Assembly: GCA_030068075.1 (NCBI GenBank)
Contig: CM057826.1
Location: 34,150,211 to 34,214,210 of the forward strand
Direction of reading: 5' to 3'
DNA from: Paguma larvata
Lineage: Eukaryota > Chordata > Mammalia > Carnivora > Viverridae
Length of the DNA: 64,000 bases
Shown: in pieces, positions 45,633-56,273 of the stretch
How the letters are laid out: every line of letters starts with the position of its first letter
Numbering within the stretch: position 1 is the first letter of the stretch
The notes under the pieces: model-generated
What the model saw: the letters and a program-made list of their open reading frames with translations, nothing else
Told to the model about the DNA's origin: nothing
The model's database searches: none
Position numbers and translations under genes: made by a program

Positions 45633-46020
45633 ATCCAACTGTGCTTCCTAGATTCGAAGTCTAAGCTGTTTAACTGTATGTGGTAATCTTTAGTCAATCA
45701 TATAAACAGCAAACAATCATACTTTGTTTATTACTATAATGCTATTGTTATACTTTTATTTCTTTTTCTTACTGAAATACTTAGAACTTCCAGTACCATG
45801 TTGAAAAAAAATCAGTGAGTGAGCATTAAAGGGAATGCTTCTAACATTTCATCACCATGAATGATGTTTGTTATGGATTTTTGATATATAACCTCTATTA
45901 GGTTAATGACTTTTCATCAATTCTTATTTGAAGAGTTTCTTTTTTTAAAATTATGAATGAGTATTTAATTTTTTCTAATTTTTCTCCATACCAAACAGAA
46001 TATTTCTTTTTCTGTCTCAT

Positions 46021-46432
46021 GTTCTTTTTAAAATTTTTAACAACTGGATAGATATAGGTACTACTTATATGATATGCAAAGAAGGAGAAAATACAGTGAA
46101 TAATTATAATTTCCTATATGATCTAACAAAATCTAATGAATGTAGACCCTGTTAACAAAATTCTTGCTTGTTCTCTGTAGCCAAATTTTCCTTAGTTTTA
46201 ATGGTGACATTTCTCAAGCTATACAGTCCAAAGAACACACATAAGTAAATACCCATTTTAGACATGAAAAACAGGGAGAAATTACTCTTCTAAAAGTACA
46301 TGATGTTGGCCACTAACTGTTAACTCTAATAAAGGGAAAGAAATTGTAGATTCTCATTAAAAATGAGCAATTATTCTCGTTTTTTAGCTTCATGAATAGT
46401 TATGTCAATTGTCTTATTTTACCTTTTTTAAA
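46021..46432. other. Unassigned unique sequence
   Basis: Nothing recognised. Confidence 0.5.
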
Positions 46433-46445
46433 AATAAATTTTGAG

Positions 46446-46648
46446 GGGCATCTGGGTGGTTCAGTCGGTTAAGCATCTGACTTGATTTCAGCTCAGGTCA
46501 TGATTTCATGATTTGTGATTTCAAGCCCCACGCTGGTCTCTACACTGACAGCATGGAACCTGCTTGGGATTCTCTCTCTCCCTCTCTCTCTGTCCCTCTA
46601 CCACTCTCTCTCTCTCTCAAAATAAATAAATACGTTTTAAAAATAAAT
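46446..46648 (+). mobile_element. CAN-SINE
   Basis: Typical head, box B variant 'gatttcaagcccc', CT-rich body and (AAAT)n tail. Flanks 'aataaattttgag' and 'aataaaacttgaaag' are likely target duplications. Confidence 0.92.
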
Positions 46649-46661
46649 AAATAAAACTTGA

Positions 46662-47094
46662 AAGTACAGGAAGTTATTTTTATGTATATGTTATTTTATG
46701 TGCAGGTGATCGTTTGTCCTAGGTCAACTCTCAGTAGTGTTTATTAATGGGTTTATATTGATACTGTCACAATTCTCCCTAGGGATTTACTATAAAATGT
46801 ATTTGTTCTAGATCAGGATTGGGCTTGTTTTTGAGCTCAAAACCTGAATTTATTCTTCACTTTCACTTTTATAGAATCAGTTATTTCCTCTTAAGCTGTA
46901 TGTAAGAACACTCCCATGAGACACTTACCAGGTTTTTTGTGTCTGAGGAAATCTTTGAATTTGTGCGTCTGCCAGATATATGAACTGGTTTTGTTCATCT
47001 TAAAAATCTGACATCTAATCAATCACAGACAATAAGAGGGCAGTTGGAGGGGGGAATAAAAAGAATTGTAATTTCTCCTTAAATCATCCAATAC
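46662..47094. other. Unassigned unique sequence
   Basis: Nothing recognised. Confidence 0.5.
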
Positions 47095-48432
47095 GTATTT
47101 TTAAAATTTATGTATTTATTTTTTCTTTTTTAAAATTGAATTATAATTAACATTCAGTGTTATGTTAGTTTCAGATGTACAGTACTATGATTCAACAGTT
47201 CTATACATTACTCAGTGCTCATCAAGATAAGTGTACACTTAATCCCCTTGATCTATTTCAACCATCTCCCCACCCACTTCTGGCAACCACAGTTTGTTCT
47301 CTGTATCTAAAGTTTTTGTCATTTGTCTTTTTTTTTTCATTTGTTCATTTGTTTTGTTAATTTCTTAAATTCCACATATGAGTGAAATCATATGGTATTT
47401 GTCTTTCTCTGACTGACTTATTTCACTTAGTTTTATACCCTCTAGGTCGATCCATGTTGTAGCAAATGACAAGATCCCATTCTTTTATATGGCCGAGTAA
47501 TGTTCCATTATATATATTTAATTAATTTATTTATTGAATCATCTATTGATGGACACAACAAGTATCTTTGATATTATAAACAATGCTGTAATAAACATAG
47601 AGATACATATATCTTTTTAATTAGTGTTTTCATTTCCTTTGGATGAATACCCATGACTGGAATTACTGGATCATATAATATTTCTACTTTTAATTTTTTG
47701 AGGAACTTCCATACTGTTTTCCACAGTGGCTGTATCAATTTACATTCCCATCAACAGCGGGCAAGTGTTTCTTTTTCTCCACATCCTTGCCAAGAGTTGT
47801 TATTTCTTGTGTTTTTTATTCTAGCCATTCTGACATGTAAGGTGATATCTCATTGTTGTTTTAATTCCATTTCCCTGATGATGAGTGATGTTGAGGATCT
47901 TTTCATGTATTTCTTCTTTGGCAAAATGTCTATTCAGGTTCTCTGTCCATTTTTTAATGATAGTGTATTTTTTTGGTGTTTAGTTGTATAAGTTCTTTAT
48001 ATGTTTTGGATATTAACCCGTATCAGATATATCACTTGCAAATATTTTCTCCCATTTAGTAGGTTGCCTTTTTGTTTTGTTGACCGTTTCATTCATTATG
48101 CTATAGCTTTTTATTTTGGTGTGATCCCAATAGTTTAATTTCGCTTTTGTTTCCCTTGACTGAGGATGTCAAAGAAATTACTGCCTATGTTTTCTTCTAG
48201 GAGTTTTATGGTTTTGGGTCTCACATTTAGGTCCTTAATCCATTTTGAGTGTATTTTTGTGTATGGTGTAAGAAAGTATCCTGTTTCATCCTTTTGCATG
48301 CAGCCATCCAGTGTTCCTGACACCATTTGTTGAAAGATGGTCTTTACCCCACTGTATATTCTTGCCTCCTTTGTCACAGATTAACTGGTAATATAAGTGT
48401 GGGTTTATTTCTGAGCTCTCTGTTCTGTTACA
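47095..48432 (-). mobile_element. Carnivore-type L1 3' half, antisense
   Basis: A continuous 1.3 kb antisense L1. The left end holds the 3' UTR ('attgaattataattaacatt', 'atgttagtttcagatgtaca'). ORF2 C-terminal coding follows. The minus frame at 48135-48377 reads '[20 protein letters not shown]', the conserved ORF2 C-terminal stretch. Several stops break the frame. 5'-truncated. Confidence 0.92.
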
Positions 48433-49040
48433 TTGAAATATGCCAACATACAATTTTAGTGTGCTTTGAAGAAGGCAGAGTATTGAGATAACTTAAGTAA
48501 CAATGCGTCATTTTCACTGATGCTAAGGAAGGAATTCTCCAAAGTTTTCCCATCCTGTCACAAGCATAAGCTGAGTCATCTCTGTGATTGAAATTTTTCT
48601 GACTGATTAAAGGCATAATGCTAAAGAAGTGTTTTTGAGCCCTATCATTTCTTAATAAGCAAGCTAGTGGTTGACACTTCATTTAGCGCAAGATACTAGT
48701 GCACGTAACATGTTATCACAACTAAAAATATTTTATTTTAGCATTTTGTGATTCATCTAAAGCAAATATAATACTGAGAGTTTTAGTGAAGGTAATGTCT
48801 AAGGAAAGCACAATTGAAAAGTACTGTGTATGCATAGACATATTTGTGAATATATGCATTATATATGTATATATATTTGTAACATAGTTTTACAAAAAGT
48901 AAACTCATAAAATAGGCAAATTAGTAAAAGTTTGCTATTAAAATCTTCATACAAATGACTTAGGCTTCATTAACTTTTTTTTTTTAATTAAGAAGACTTT
49001 TTTTGATGCACATAAATAGCTATAGCAAGAGTTTTTAAAC
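48433..49040. other. Unassigned unique sequence
   Basis: No gene. A short TA run lies near 48860. Confidence 0.5.
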
Positions 49041-49041
49041 T

Positions 49042-49532
49042 TGAAAAATAGAGAAATGTAGTAGATTGAATTATTCGTTCTAATTCTTCAGCCTTTCCTA
49101 AAGGCCCATGGTCATGTCCACTTATGTAGGGATTTCCCTTGACTTTGAACTTAGGCATGTGGCTGGCATTAGCTGATGGAACATAGGAGTAACAGTATGC
49201 CAGGTTTAGGCTTAAGTTTCAAATGACCTTCTGTATTACTGCTTGTTCTCCCGAGCTTCTGACACTGCAAAGAGAACGCATGCCATGGTCGTCCTGCTGA
49301 TCCAAGGAGGATGAGAGACCCAAGGAGCAGAGCTGCTCCTGCTGAACCCTAAACATGCAATGAGAATCAGAGCTGCCCTGCTCACTGCAGCCTGACACAG
49401 AGTTGCCCAGCTGACTCTAGTTGAGATCAGCTTAAATCAATGCATTAATGAGAATAACAAATATTACAGCATGCCACTGAAATTCTGTGGTTATTTGTCA
49501 TACAGCAGTATTATAGTAATAGCTGACGAATC
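49042..49532 (+). mobile_element. MLT1-type MaLR LTR
   Basis: 'gatccaaggaggatgagaga', 'cccaaggagcagagctgctc', 'gcctgacacagagttgccca', 'gcatgccactgaaattctgt' and 'gtggttatttgtcatacagc' then 'agtattatagtaatagctga' match an MLT1-type LTR in sense. Confidence 0.78.
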
Positions 49533-50105
49533 CAGGGAGATTTGTATTTATGGAAATAAATAAATATATTCCTTGTAAGGTAGTTCTCAGTCTATGTTTT
49601 TTGTTTTCTCTCCCTGTCATTGCTATTTTGGGGGAGGAAAAAAAAAAGTGACCAGAGTCCTTTCCAGTGATATGCCTTCAAGATAGTTACTCAGTGTGCC
49701 CAGAAACATGAATCATGTGCCTAAGGTAACTTGCCAACTTGTCTCATTTATATGCATGGAGCAGAAGTTGGGTATAAACCTCGCCTTCCATCCTCAGCTC
49801 CAACTGGGGCAGAAACAATCACTGAAACTGGTGCCGAGAGATTATTAGATGCCGTGTCCCATGTCAGCAGCTGCCTGGGCAATCGCTTCCTTGCTGCATC
49901 AATCTTAATCATTGGCCATATCTCTGGGATGTAGGGAAAGTTTCTCCTAAGGTCTTCCTCTAATATGCATCAATACACATCCCTCACACAAAAATTGAGT
50001 CATTAAGTTAATGCTTTGTTTCACAAAAATTTTAATCGGGAAATAAAAACCCGGCTTATCTAAGAATTACCTGCACACAAATAATCAAGAACTCATTGAC
50101 AATTA
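49533..50105. other. Repeat-free, locally CpG-retaining segment
   Basis: No transposon was recognised. About 49785-50055 keeps at least six CpGs ('acctcgcc', 'tgccgag', 'gccgtg', 'atcgctt', 'aatcggg', 'cccggc'), more than most of this window. The frame at 49731-49934 has no recognised motif. It could be a conserved non-coding element, but no comparison was possible. Confidence 0.4.
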
Positions 50106-50121
50106 AAACTGTACTGGGTAT

Positions 50122-50327
50122 GGGGCGCCTGGGTGGCTCAGTTGGTTGAGCGTCCGACTTCAGCTCAGGTCATGATGTCACAGTTCATGAGTTCGAGCAC
50201 TGCATTGAGCTTTGTGCTGACAGCTTAGAGCCTGGAACCTGCTTTGAATTCTGTGTCTCCCTCTCTCTCTGCCCCTCTCCCACTTATACTCTGTCTCTCT
50301 CAAAAATGATAAATAAACATTTAAAAA
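50122..50327 (+). mobile_element. CAN-SINE
   Basis: Head 'ggggcgcctgggtggctcag' with 'gagcgtccgacttcagctca' is near consensus. Target duplications are 'aaactgtactgggta' (50106-50120) and 'aaacctgctgggta' (50328-50341). Confidence 0.95.
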
Positions 50328-50341
50328 AAACCTGCTGGGTA

Positions 50342-51087
50342 GAGGGCTGATTTTACAGTTTAAGAAAATCATTTGATGTTGGTAAGTTGTTTATTTTAAC
50401 TACTCTTATTCCAAAAAAGGAATTGCTAAAGAATGATAAATAAATGTAAATCAGAGGTCTTCACTAAGAATGTATGTTTGGCTGAATGCTTTTCAACAAA
50501 CTGTATGTCATATATTTAACATGATTTTTCTATACCATTGGAATGCATTTATTCTTATTCAAAAGTAAGAGTCCTTTAACTAGTTAAACTAAAGGAACTT
50601 TAGATACAAATGATCTTTAGTAAAAGCAGGCTGTACCAGCTAATGGATAGCTGTTTGGGAAACAGGGAATATAACATATGACAGTTTAAATCTAATTATA
50701 ATTTAAAAATCTGTTACTTGCTCTTTGAAACTGTAGAAAGAAAAACCAATGATTGAAATTGTAAGGTACATTGTGTTTCCAAAATGTTCCTCGTTAGCAC
50801 ATGAAAGTGCCACTCCGACATCTGAAAATCCACCTGCTTATTGTGCCAGGGAGTGGTTCCGAGAACGCTGCTTTTTGTGTATCTGTGAACCATCTTTCAT
50901 GTCTCAAGATGTGGAATATGTTCCATCCTTCTCTGAAAACTCAATACTGTGGTGAAAGGAAGAGCGAGGACAAGTCCAGTAGTGACTCTTTTAAATTCAG
51001 TGGTATAAAAACAATTAAAATTTAATTTGTAAACTTTCACTTTATTATTAATTTCTTCCATATTATAAAAATATGAGGACATAATTA
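50342..51087. other. Unassigned unique sequence
   Basis: The plus frames at 50749-50955 and 50801-51025 have mixed composition but no convincing splice sites or recognised motif. Confidence 0.45.
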
Positions 51088-51268
51088 CCATGTTTGAGCA
51101 ATATGCCAGGAATTGTATTAGAGGATACACATGTCCTTGGTATTTCATTATTTCTTAAACATCTATGAAGTAGCATTGATTCATTTGATAGAAAACAAAG
51201 AGACTCCTGAAAAGCACTAACGTGCCCAAAGTCAAAAGCCAGGGTAGCAGTTATTGTCAGACCTATGT
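51088..51268 (-). repeat. MIR SINE, antisense
   Basis: 'gtttgagcaatatgccagga', 'tttcattatttcttaaacat', 'ctatgaagtagcattgattc', 'agcactaacgtgcccaaagt' and 'gccagggtagcagttattgt' match the MIR reverse complement. Confidence 0.72.
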
Positions 51269-51711
51269 GCACATCTCTTCTTACCAGTTTAATTTATTGT
51301 AGATACCCATCTTTCAGCCTCTGCCCCATTTAGTTCCTCCTGGCTCAATAGTACAGATGTTTTACCCAGATACTAAGCACTGAAGTGCCTGGGAGTTGAC
51401 AACCCAGAGTGGTTCATTGCCAATGATAGACAAGTGCAGGAGTATGAAAACACAGCTGTCTTGAACTAGTTCATGCATCAGGGTTCCCGGAGGAATCAGG
51501 CAGATATTGTGACTTTGCTTGTAATTGTACTAGTTTGACTTCCTCCTCTTCCCTTCCTGCTTCCCTGACTCTCCCTTACTGTTCTCCTTCAGGGATACTG
51601 GCATATAAAAGCACAGACAGAATCTGCATCTGGGGAATCCAACTTAAGGCAGGCAGGATTTGAACAGAGAACTAAACAATTCAAAAATCCAATTGCAACT
51701 GTAGTCATTAA
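51269..51711. other. Unassigned sequence
   Basis: Somewhat repeat-like ('gttctccttcagggatactg') but no family assigned. Confidence 0.4.
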
Positions 51712-51867
51712 GACAGTATGCTCTTGGGATGAAAAAGAACATATAGATCAATGGATGAGAATAGAAAACCAGAAATGGACCCACAACTGTATAGCCAACT
51801 AATCTTCGACAAAGCCGGAAAGAATATCCAATGGAAAAAAGACAGTCTCTTCAACAAATAGGTGTTG
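51712..51867 (+). mobile_element. L1 ORF2 fragment, sense (part of a scrambled L1)
   Basis: 'gatcaatggatgagaataga', 'aaaccagaaatggacccaca' and 'aagccggaaagaatatccaa' then 'gacagtctcttcaacaaata' is sense L1 ORF2. It is joined at 'ggtgttgggaaacaccc' to antisense L1 3' UTR. Confidence 0.85.
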
Positions 51868-52800
51868 GGAAACACCCAGTAATGCATCACTTACATACAA
51901 TACCCAGCACTCATTCCAACAAGTGCCCTTCTTAATGCCCATCACATATTTAGCCCAAGCCCCCAGCCACCATCCCACAAGCAACCCTTAGTTTGTTTTC
52001 TATATTTAAGAGTCTCTATGGTTTGCCTCCCTCTCTGTTTTTATCTTATTTTTTCATCCCTTCCCATATGTTCATTGGTTGTGTTTTTTAAATTCCACAT
52101 TTGAGTAAAATCACATGGTATTTGTCTTTCTCTGACTGACTTATTTTGCTTAGCATAATACACTCTAGCTCCTTCTATGTCGTAAATGGCAAAATTTCAT
52201 TCTTATTGATTGTTGAGTAGTATTCTATTGTATATATATACCACATCTTCTTTATTTTGGAAGAGTTTTAAAGTATTGGTATTAATTCCTTTTTAAATGT
52301 TTTGTAGATTTCAGTTGTAAAGTCATCTGGTCTGGACTTTTTTTTTTCTTGTTGGGATTATTAAATTCTACTCCAATCTCATTATTTATTATTGGTCTGT
52401 TCCGACTTTCTATGTTGTTTTTATTCAATCCTAGTAGGTATATTTCTAACAATTTATCCATTTCTTCTAGGTTATCTAACTTATTGGCATATAATTGTTC
52501 ATAATAGTCTCTTAAAGTCCTTTTTATTTCTGAGCCATTCATTATAACATTTCCTCTTTCATTTCTGGCTTTTATTTGAGCCTTCTCAATAGTTAGTCTA
52601 GTTAGCCTAGCTAAGTTTGTTGATCTTGTTCATTAAAAGTAACTCTTAATTTTGTTGATTTTTTGTTTACTTTCTATTCTTTATTGATTTACTTCTTCCC
52701 CGATATTTATGATTTCTTTCCTTTTGCTAATTTTGGGTTTAGTTTATTCTTTTTATTCCCTAGTTCCTTGAAATGTAAAGTCATGTTGTGTATCTGAAAT
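51868..52800 (-). mobile_element. L1, antisense, with internal deletion
   Basis: 51868-52257 is antisense 3' UTR/ORF2 end ('gtaatgcatcacttacatac', 'ccacatttgagtaaaatcac'). At about 52258 it jumps to antisense ORF2 reverse transcriptase N-terminal sequence, read on the minus strand as 'MNGSEIKRTLRDYYEQLYAN' (52542 downward). About 2 kb of intervening L1 is missing. The final 3' end and poly-A are also missing at the left junction. Confidence 0.85.
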
Positions 52801-52847
52801 CTTCCTTTTAACCTAGGTGATAATCATTACAAATTTCCCTCCTTTAA

Positions 52848-52965
52848 GTGTGATGGAAGACCATCAAAAGTTTTTGAGTAGATTGGAAAGCTTTTCTCTG
52901 GTATTGCATGGTAAATAGACTGTAAGCTGGTGAGGGGCAAGCATGGCAAGCAAAGGTTGCCGTTC
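52848..52965 (-). mobile_element. L2 LINE fragment, antisense
   Basis: 'gatggaagaccatcaaaagt', 'ttttgagtagattggaaagc', 'aatagactgtaagctggtga' and 'ggggcaagcatggcaagcaa' match the L2 reverse complement. Confidence 0.5.
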
Positions 52966-53167
52966 ATCACTCCCATAATACTGAAATCTTCCAGAAATAG
53001 AGACTTTTCATGGATGTTAATCCTCTTTGTGTTTCTTCTCTGCTCTACTTCCCAGGCCTCCTTTGTGTTCTGCTTTTTAGGTAGAAGCAGACAACACGTT
53101 TCCCCCACCTCCCGCAACAGAACCACACATGAGCCCCTCTTCTAGTAACTATAAAAAAGAAAGATGT

Positions 53168-53260
53168 GCAGGGTGTTCTTTGTTGTTAGGTTATATAAGT
53201 TCTTCGTATATTTTAGATACTAATCCTTTATCAGATGTGTCATTTGCATATATCCTCAGA
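53168..53260 (-). mobile_element. Small L1 fragment, antisense
   Basis: 'gttatataagttcttcgtat', 'attttagatactaatccttt' and 'atcagatgtgtcatttgcat' are antisense L1 ORF2. Confidence 0.7.
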
Positions 53261-53261
53261 A

Positions 53262-53686
53262 ATGAACACTCTTAAAGATTGGTATTGGGAGTATAAAATG
53301 GAACAGCTTTTCTGTAGGACAATTGGACAATAATTACCAAAAGCCTTAAATATGTGTAAACCATTATGGTAATTCTATTTCTAGAAACTTTTCCTAATGA
53401 GTAGACTGAGATGCATATAAAGAGTTATATACCATAGTATCCATTGTGGAATTAATACTGAAAATGACCTTGATGTCCAAAGATAAGGAATTTGTTAAAT
53501 AAATATGCTACATCCAATGTGATAGAACACTATTTAGTAGTTTAAAATGATGCATTTAAAAAATATTTAACAGCATTAGAAAATGTTCTTGATGTTCTGT
53601 TAAATGAAAAAGCAGGTTATAAAACAGTATGATACAATCACAATTTTAATTTTTGTAAATGCAAAGGAAAAAGACTTGGCATATAT
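53262..53686 (+). mobile_element. Old L1 3' fragment, sense, host of the 5S insertion
   Basis: 'tattgggagtataaaatgga', 'accttgatgtccaaagataa', 'gaacactatttagtagttta' and 'ctgttaaatgaaaaagcagg' match sense L1M 3' sequence. It ends at the 5S-derived insertion. Confidence 0.7.
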
Positions 53687-53689
53687 TCT
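53672..53689. repeat. Target-site duplication, left copy, of the 5S insertion
   Basis: 'agacttggcatatattct' is repeated exactly at 53773-53790. Confidence 0.95.
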
Positions 53690-53776
53690 CCCATCTAAGT
53701 ACTAACCAGGCCCGACCCTTCTTAGCTTCTGAGATCAGATGAGATCGGGCACGTTCAGGGTGATATGGCCATAGAC
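53687..53776 (-). pseudogene. 3'-truncated 5S rRNA retropseudogene
   Basis: The minus strand begins 'gtctatggccatatcaccct', 'gaacgtgcccgatctcatct', 'gatctcagaagctaagaagg', 'gtcgggcctggttagtactt' and stops at 'agatgggaga'. This is mammalian 5S rRNA from nucleotide 1 to about 90 of 121, with a handful of substitutions, several of them CpG decay. It includes the pol III internal control region but lacks the 3' end and a poly-A tail. A perfect 18 bp target-site duplication flanks it, so it was inserted by retrotransposition. Presumed non-functional. Confidence 0.95.
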
Positions 53777-53790
53777 TTGGCATATATTCT
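53773..53790. repeat. Target-site duplication, right copy, of the 5S insertion
   Basis: Exact repeat of 53672-53689. The first four bases overlap the start of the 5S copy. Confidence 0.95.
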
Positions 53791-53796
53791 ATAGAT

Positions 53797-54119
53797 CAGT
53801 GCTGTTCAGTAGGAGTATAGTGCAATCCATGCATCGATTTTTATTTATATAATATCCACATTAAAATTGTAAAAGACAGGTGAGATTAGTTTTAATGATA
53901 TAATTTAACCAAATATATTCAAAATACTACCATTATGCTATAGAATCAATATAAAATTAATGAGATATTTTATATTTTCATACTAAGTCCTTGAAATTTG
54001 GTGTGTGTTTTGCATTTATAGCACAACTCATTTCAGACTGACCACATTTCAAGTGCTCAGTAGCCACATGTGGCTATTACCTGTTACCTGTTACCTATTA
54101 CTACCATACTGGGAAGTAC
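53797..54119 (+). mobile_element. hAT-like DNA transposon, 'GTGCTGTCCAATAGAA' family, copy B
   Basis: Starts 'cagtgctgttcagtaggagt'. The interior 'aaccaaatatattcaaaata', 'atcaatataaaattaatgag', 'actaagtccttgaaatttgg' and 'tcagtagccacatgtggcta' parallels copy A at 38164-38452. A 7 bp unit 'ttacctg' is locally tandem-duplicated near its right end (54077-54105). Confidence 0.82.
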
Positions 54120-54202
54120 ACCTCAAGAATTTCAGATATGGCTGACTTCTATTTTTATATTTATGCTTTTATATACATTCTATTTTTATAAACAGGAAAA
54201 AA

Positions 54203-54383
54203 AGTTTTTATTTAAATTCCAGTTAGTGAACATACAGTGTACTATGTTAGTTTCAGGTGTACAATATAGTGATTCAACACTCCCGTATGACACCAATGGT
54301 CATCCCGATTAGGGCACTCCATAATCCCCATCACCTATTTAATCCATCGCCCGACCTACCTCCCCTCTGATAACTTATTCTCT
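54203..54383 (-). mobile_element. L1 3' end, antisense (left arm of an L1 inverted repeat)
   Basis: 'gtttttatttaaattccagt', 'tagtgaacatacagtgtact', 'atgttagtttcaggtgtaca' is the antisense terminal 3' UTR of carnivore L1. It abuts a sense L1 at 54384. Confidence 0.9.
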
Positions 54384-54842
54384 ATGAAAAGTGGGCAGAA
54401 AACATGAAGAGACATCTTACATATATATGCACACACACACATGTACATACAGTACACAATATACACATGTAATGGAATATTACTTAGCGATAAAAAAGAA
54501 TAAAATCTTGCCATTCGTGAAGCCATGGATGGAGCTAGAGAATATCATGCTAAGCAAAATAAGTCAGTCAGAGAAAGACAAATACCATATGATTTCATTC
54601 ATATGTGGAATTTAAAAAAAGAAACAAACAAAACCAAGAAACAGACTTTTAACTAAGAGAACAAACTGATGCTTATCAGAAGGGAGGTCGGTGGGGGGAC
54701 AGGTTAAACCAGTGATAGGATTTAAGGGGTACACTTATGATGAACAGTCGGTATTGTATGAAAGTGTTGAATCTCTATACTGTATACCTGAAACTAATAT
54801 TACACTGTATGCTAACTGGAATTTATATAAAAACTTAAAAAA
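54384..54842 (+). mobile_element. L1 3' end, sense (right arm of an L1 inverted repeat)
   Basis: 'gtaatggaatattacttagc', 'gaagccatggatggagctag', 'ataagtcagtcagagaaaga' and the end 'acctgaaactaatattacac', 'tgctaactggaatttatata' are sense carnivore L1 3' sequence with a short A-rich tail. An AC/TA-rich patch (54420-54465) replaces the native TA run. Confidence 0.92.
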
Positions 54843-55270
54843 CAAAAACTACCACAACTGTGTGCCAGAACTATAACTGAGCAGCAGTTTATGCCGAGAA
54901 CCCAGTATTTGTCCAGTTGGCATTGTTTGTTTTTCATGGAAGATAAACCTACTGTTTTCTAGGTTGGTCTTAGGAATCATGGGAAAACTAAGACTTGAGC
55001 TAAATTTGGAAAGATAGGTAGAGGGTGAGGGAGGAGGTGAGCAGAATCGTGGCAGTTGTGAAGCAAAAGCAAGGTTTGGTTTATGAATACTCTATACTCT
55101 CTTTAGATTTAGGAATCAAAAGTATATGACCGGTAGTCCTGTGTGTAGGTGGCTTAAGCAAGGATAGAGTGTTTTGTGAAGTGGGATAACCATTGGAAGG
55201 TTTGTTTAACACAACTTCACATAGAAATTCCAACACTAGTTTTTGATAGCACTGTCTCTGGTCAACAGAA
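54843..55270. other. Unassigned unique sequence
   Basis: Nothing recognised. Confidence 0.5.
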
Positions 55271-55275
55271 GATTA

Positions 55276-55276
55276 A

Positions 55277-55327
<51 letters not shown>

Positions 55328-55402
55328 ATATATGTACATATATTATACATATACTATATATATATACACATATATAACATAACATATATATATATATATT
55401 AA
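55276..55402. repeat. (TA)n/(TACA)n microsatellite
   Basis: Two long TA runs separated by TACA/TGTA-rich DNA. Alternating Tyr/Ile open frames on both strands are artefacts. Confidence 0.95.
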
Positions 55403-56060
55403 CACACCTACTAGCATCATTATCACACTCCATTGAAATATTTATCGTATCTGTTGAATTAAGTAGAAGTTAGGGAACTGCTGGTGGGGCAGTGTGGGGA
55501 CATTCTCAATAGAACATAGGTGCACACAAGGAGATGCATGCTCATAAAGGTGAGTCCATGGAAGTTCTGAGTAGAAAGGGACCAGAATAAGGACCCCTGA
55601 CAATTAGAGGGGGAGAGAGTACTGTAACTGAATGGGTAGAGAGCCAAATATATCCTGGCCAACAGCATTTTCAGATCAATGTGTTTTTAGTTTACAAAGA
55701 CCTTTGAGTTGGATAAAATGTTTCTATTATAAATGCTATTACAGGGGAAAAAAAAGCAGAATAATGAATTCCTAGCATAAACGATTTCAATTTCCAAAGT
55801 GGAATCCACTTTCTGAGATATTGAGAAATGAAAAATAATGACAGGTGCTGAGGTGAAAAAACAGCCTACTTAAAAATCATATTCAAATCAGTGTTATAAT
55901 TTATTCATAAAATGCCTAAGCTTATTAAATTGCCTTCAACTCTTTTAACACTTTTCAGTGTTTATGAAAATGATACATTTTGTGATTGTGAATACTAATG
56001 ACCAAACCTTAAAAATACTGGGCCAATATGATGGTCATTTCTACTTTTAAATATCTCTGA
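55403..56060. other. Unassigned unique sequence
   Basis: No gene or recognised repeat. Confidence 0.5.
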
Positions 56061-56064
56061 TTTT

Positions 56065-56273
56065 CTTTTTTTTTTTAATTTTATTTTTGAGAGACATAGA
56101 GACAGAGCGTGAACAAGGGAAGGGCAGAGAGAGAGGGAGACACAGAATCCAAAGCAGGCTCTAGGCTCTGAGCTCTCAGCACAGAGCCCGACACGGGGCT
56201 TGAAATCACAGACTGTGAGATCATGACCTGAGCTGAAGTCGGCTGCCTGACCGACTGAGCCACCCAGCGCCCC
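56065..56273 (-). mobile_element. CAN-SINE
   Basis: Complete minus-strand SINE from poly-T to 'gactgagccacccagcgccc'. It retains CpGs and most consensus bases, so it is moderately young. Confidence 0.95.

Larger units (their letters stand above)
44215..46020 (-). mobile_element. Old L1 ORF2 region, antisense, interrupted by two insertions
   Basis: Pieces: 44370-44564 ('actattgagtctaccaatga', 'atatctctaagtatttagaa'), 45109-45244 ('aatgttttgttagattagct', 'cctatgtactttatattttt') and 45735-46020 ('tagaacttccagtaccatgt', 'gtttgttatggatttttgat'). They are consecutive in antisense L1 ORF2. The interruptions are an unknown 540 bp segment and a MaLR LTR. Confidence 0.72.
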
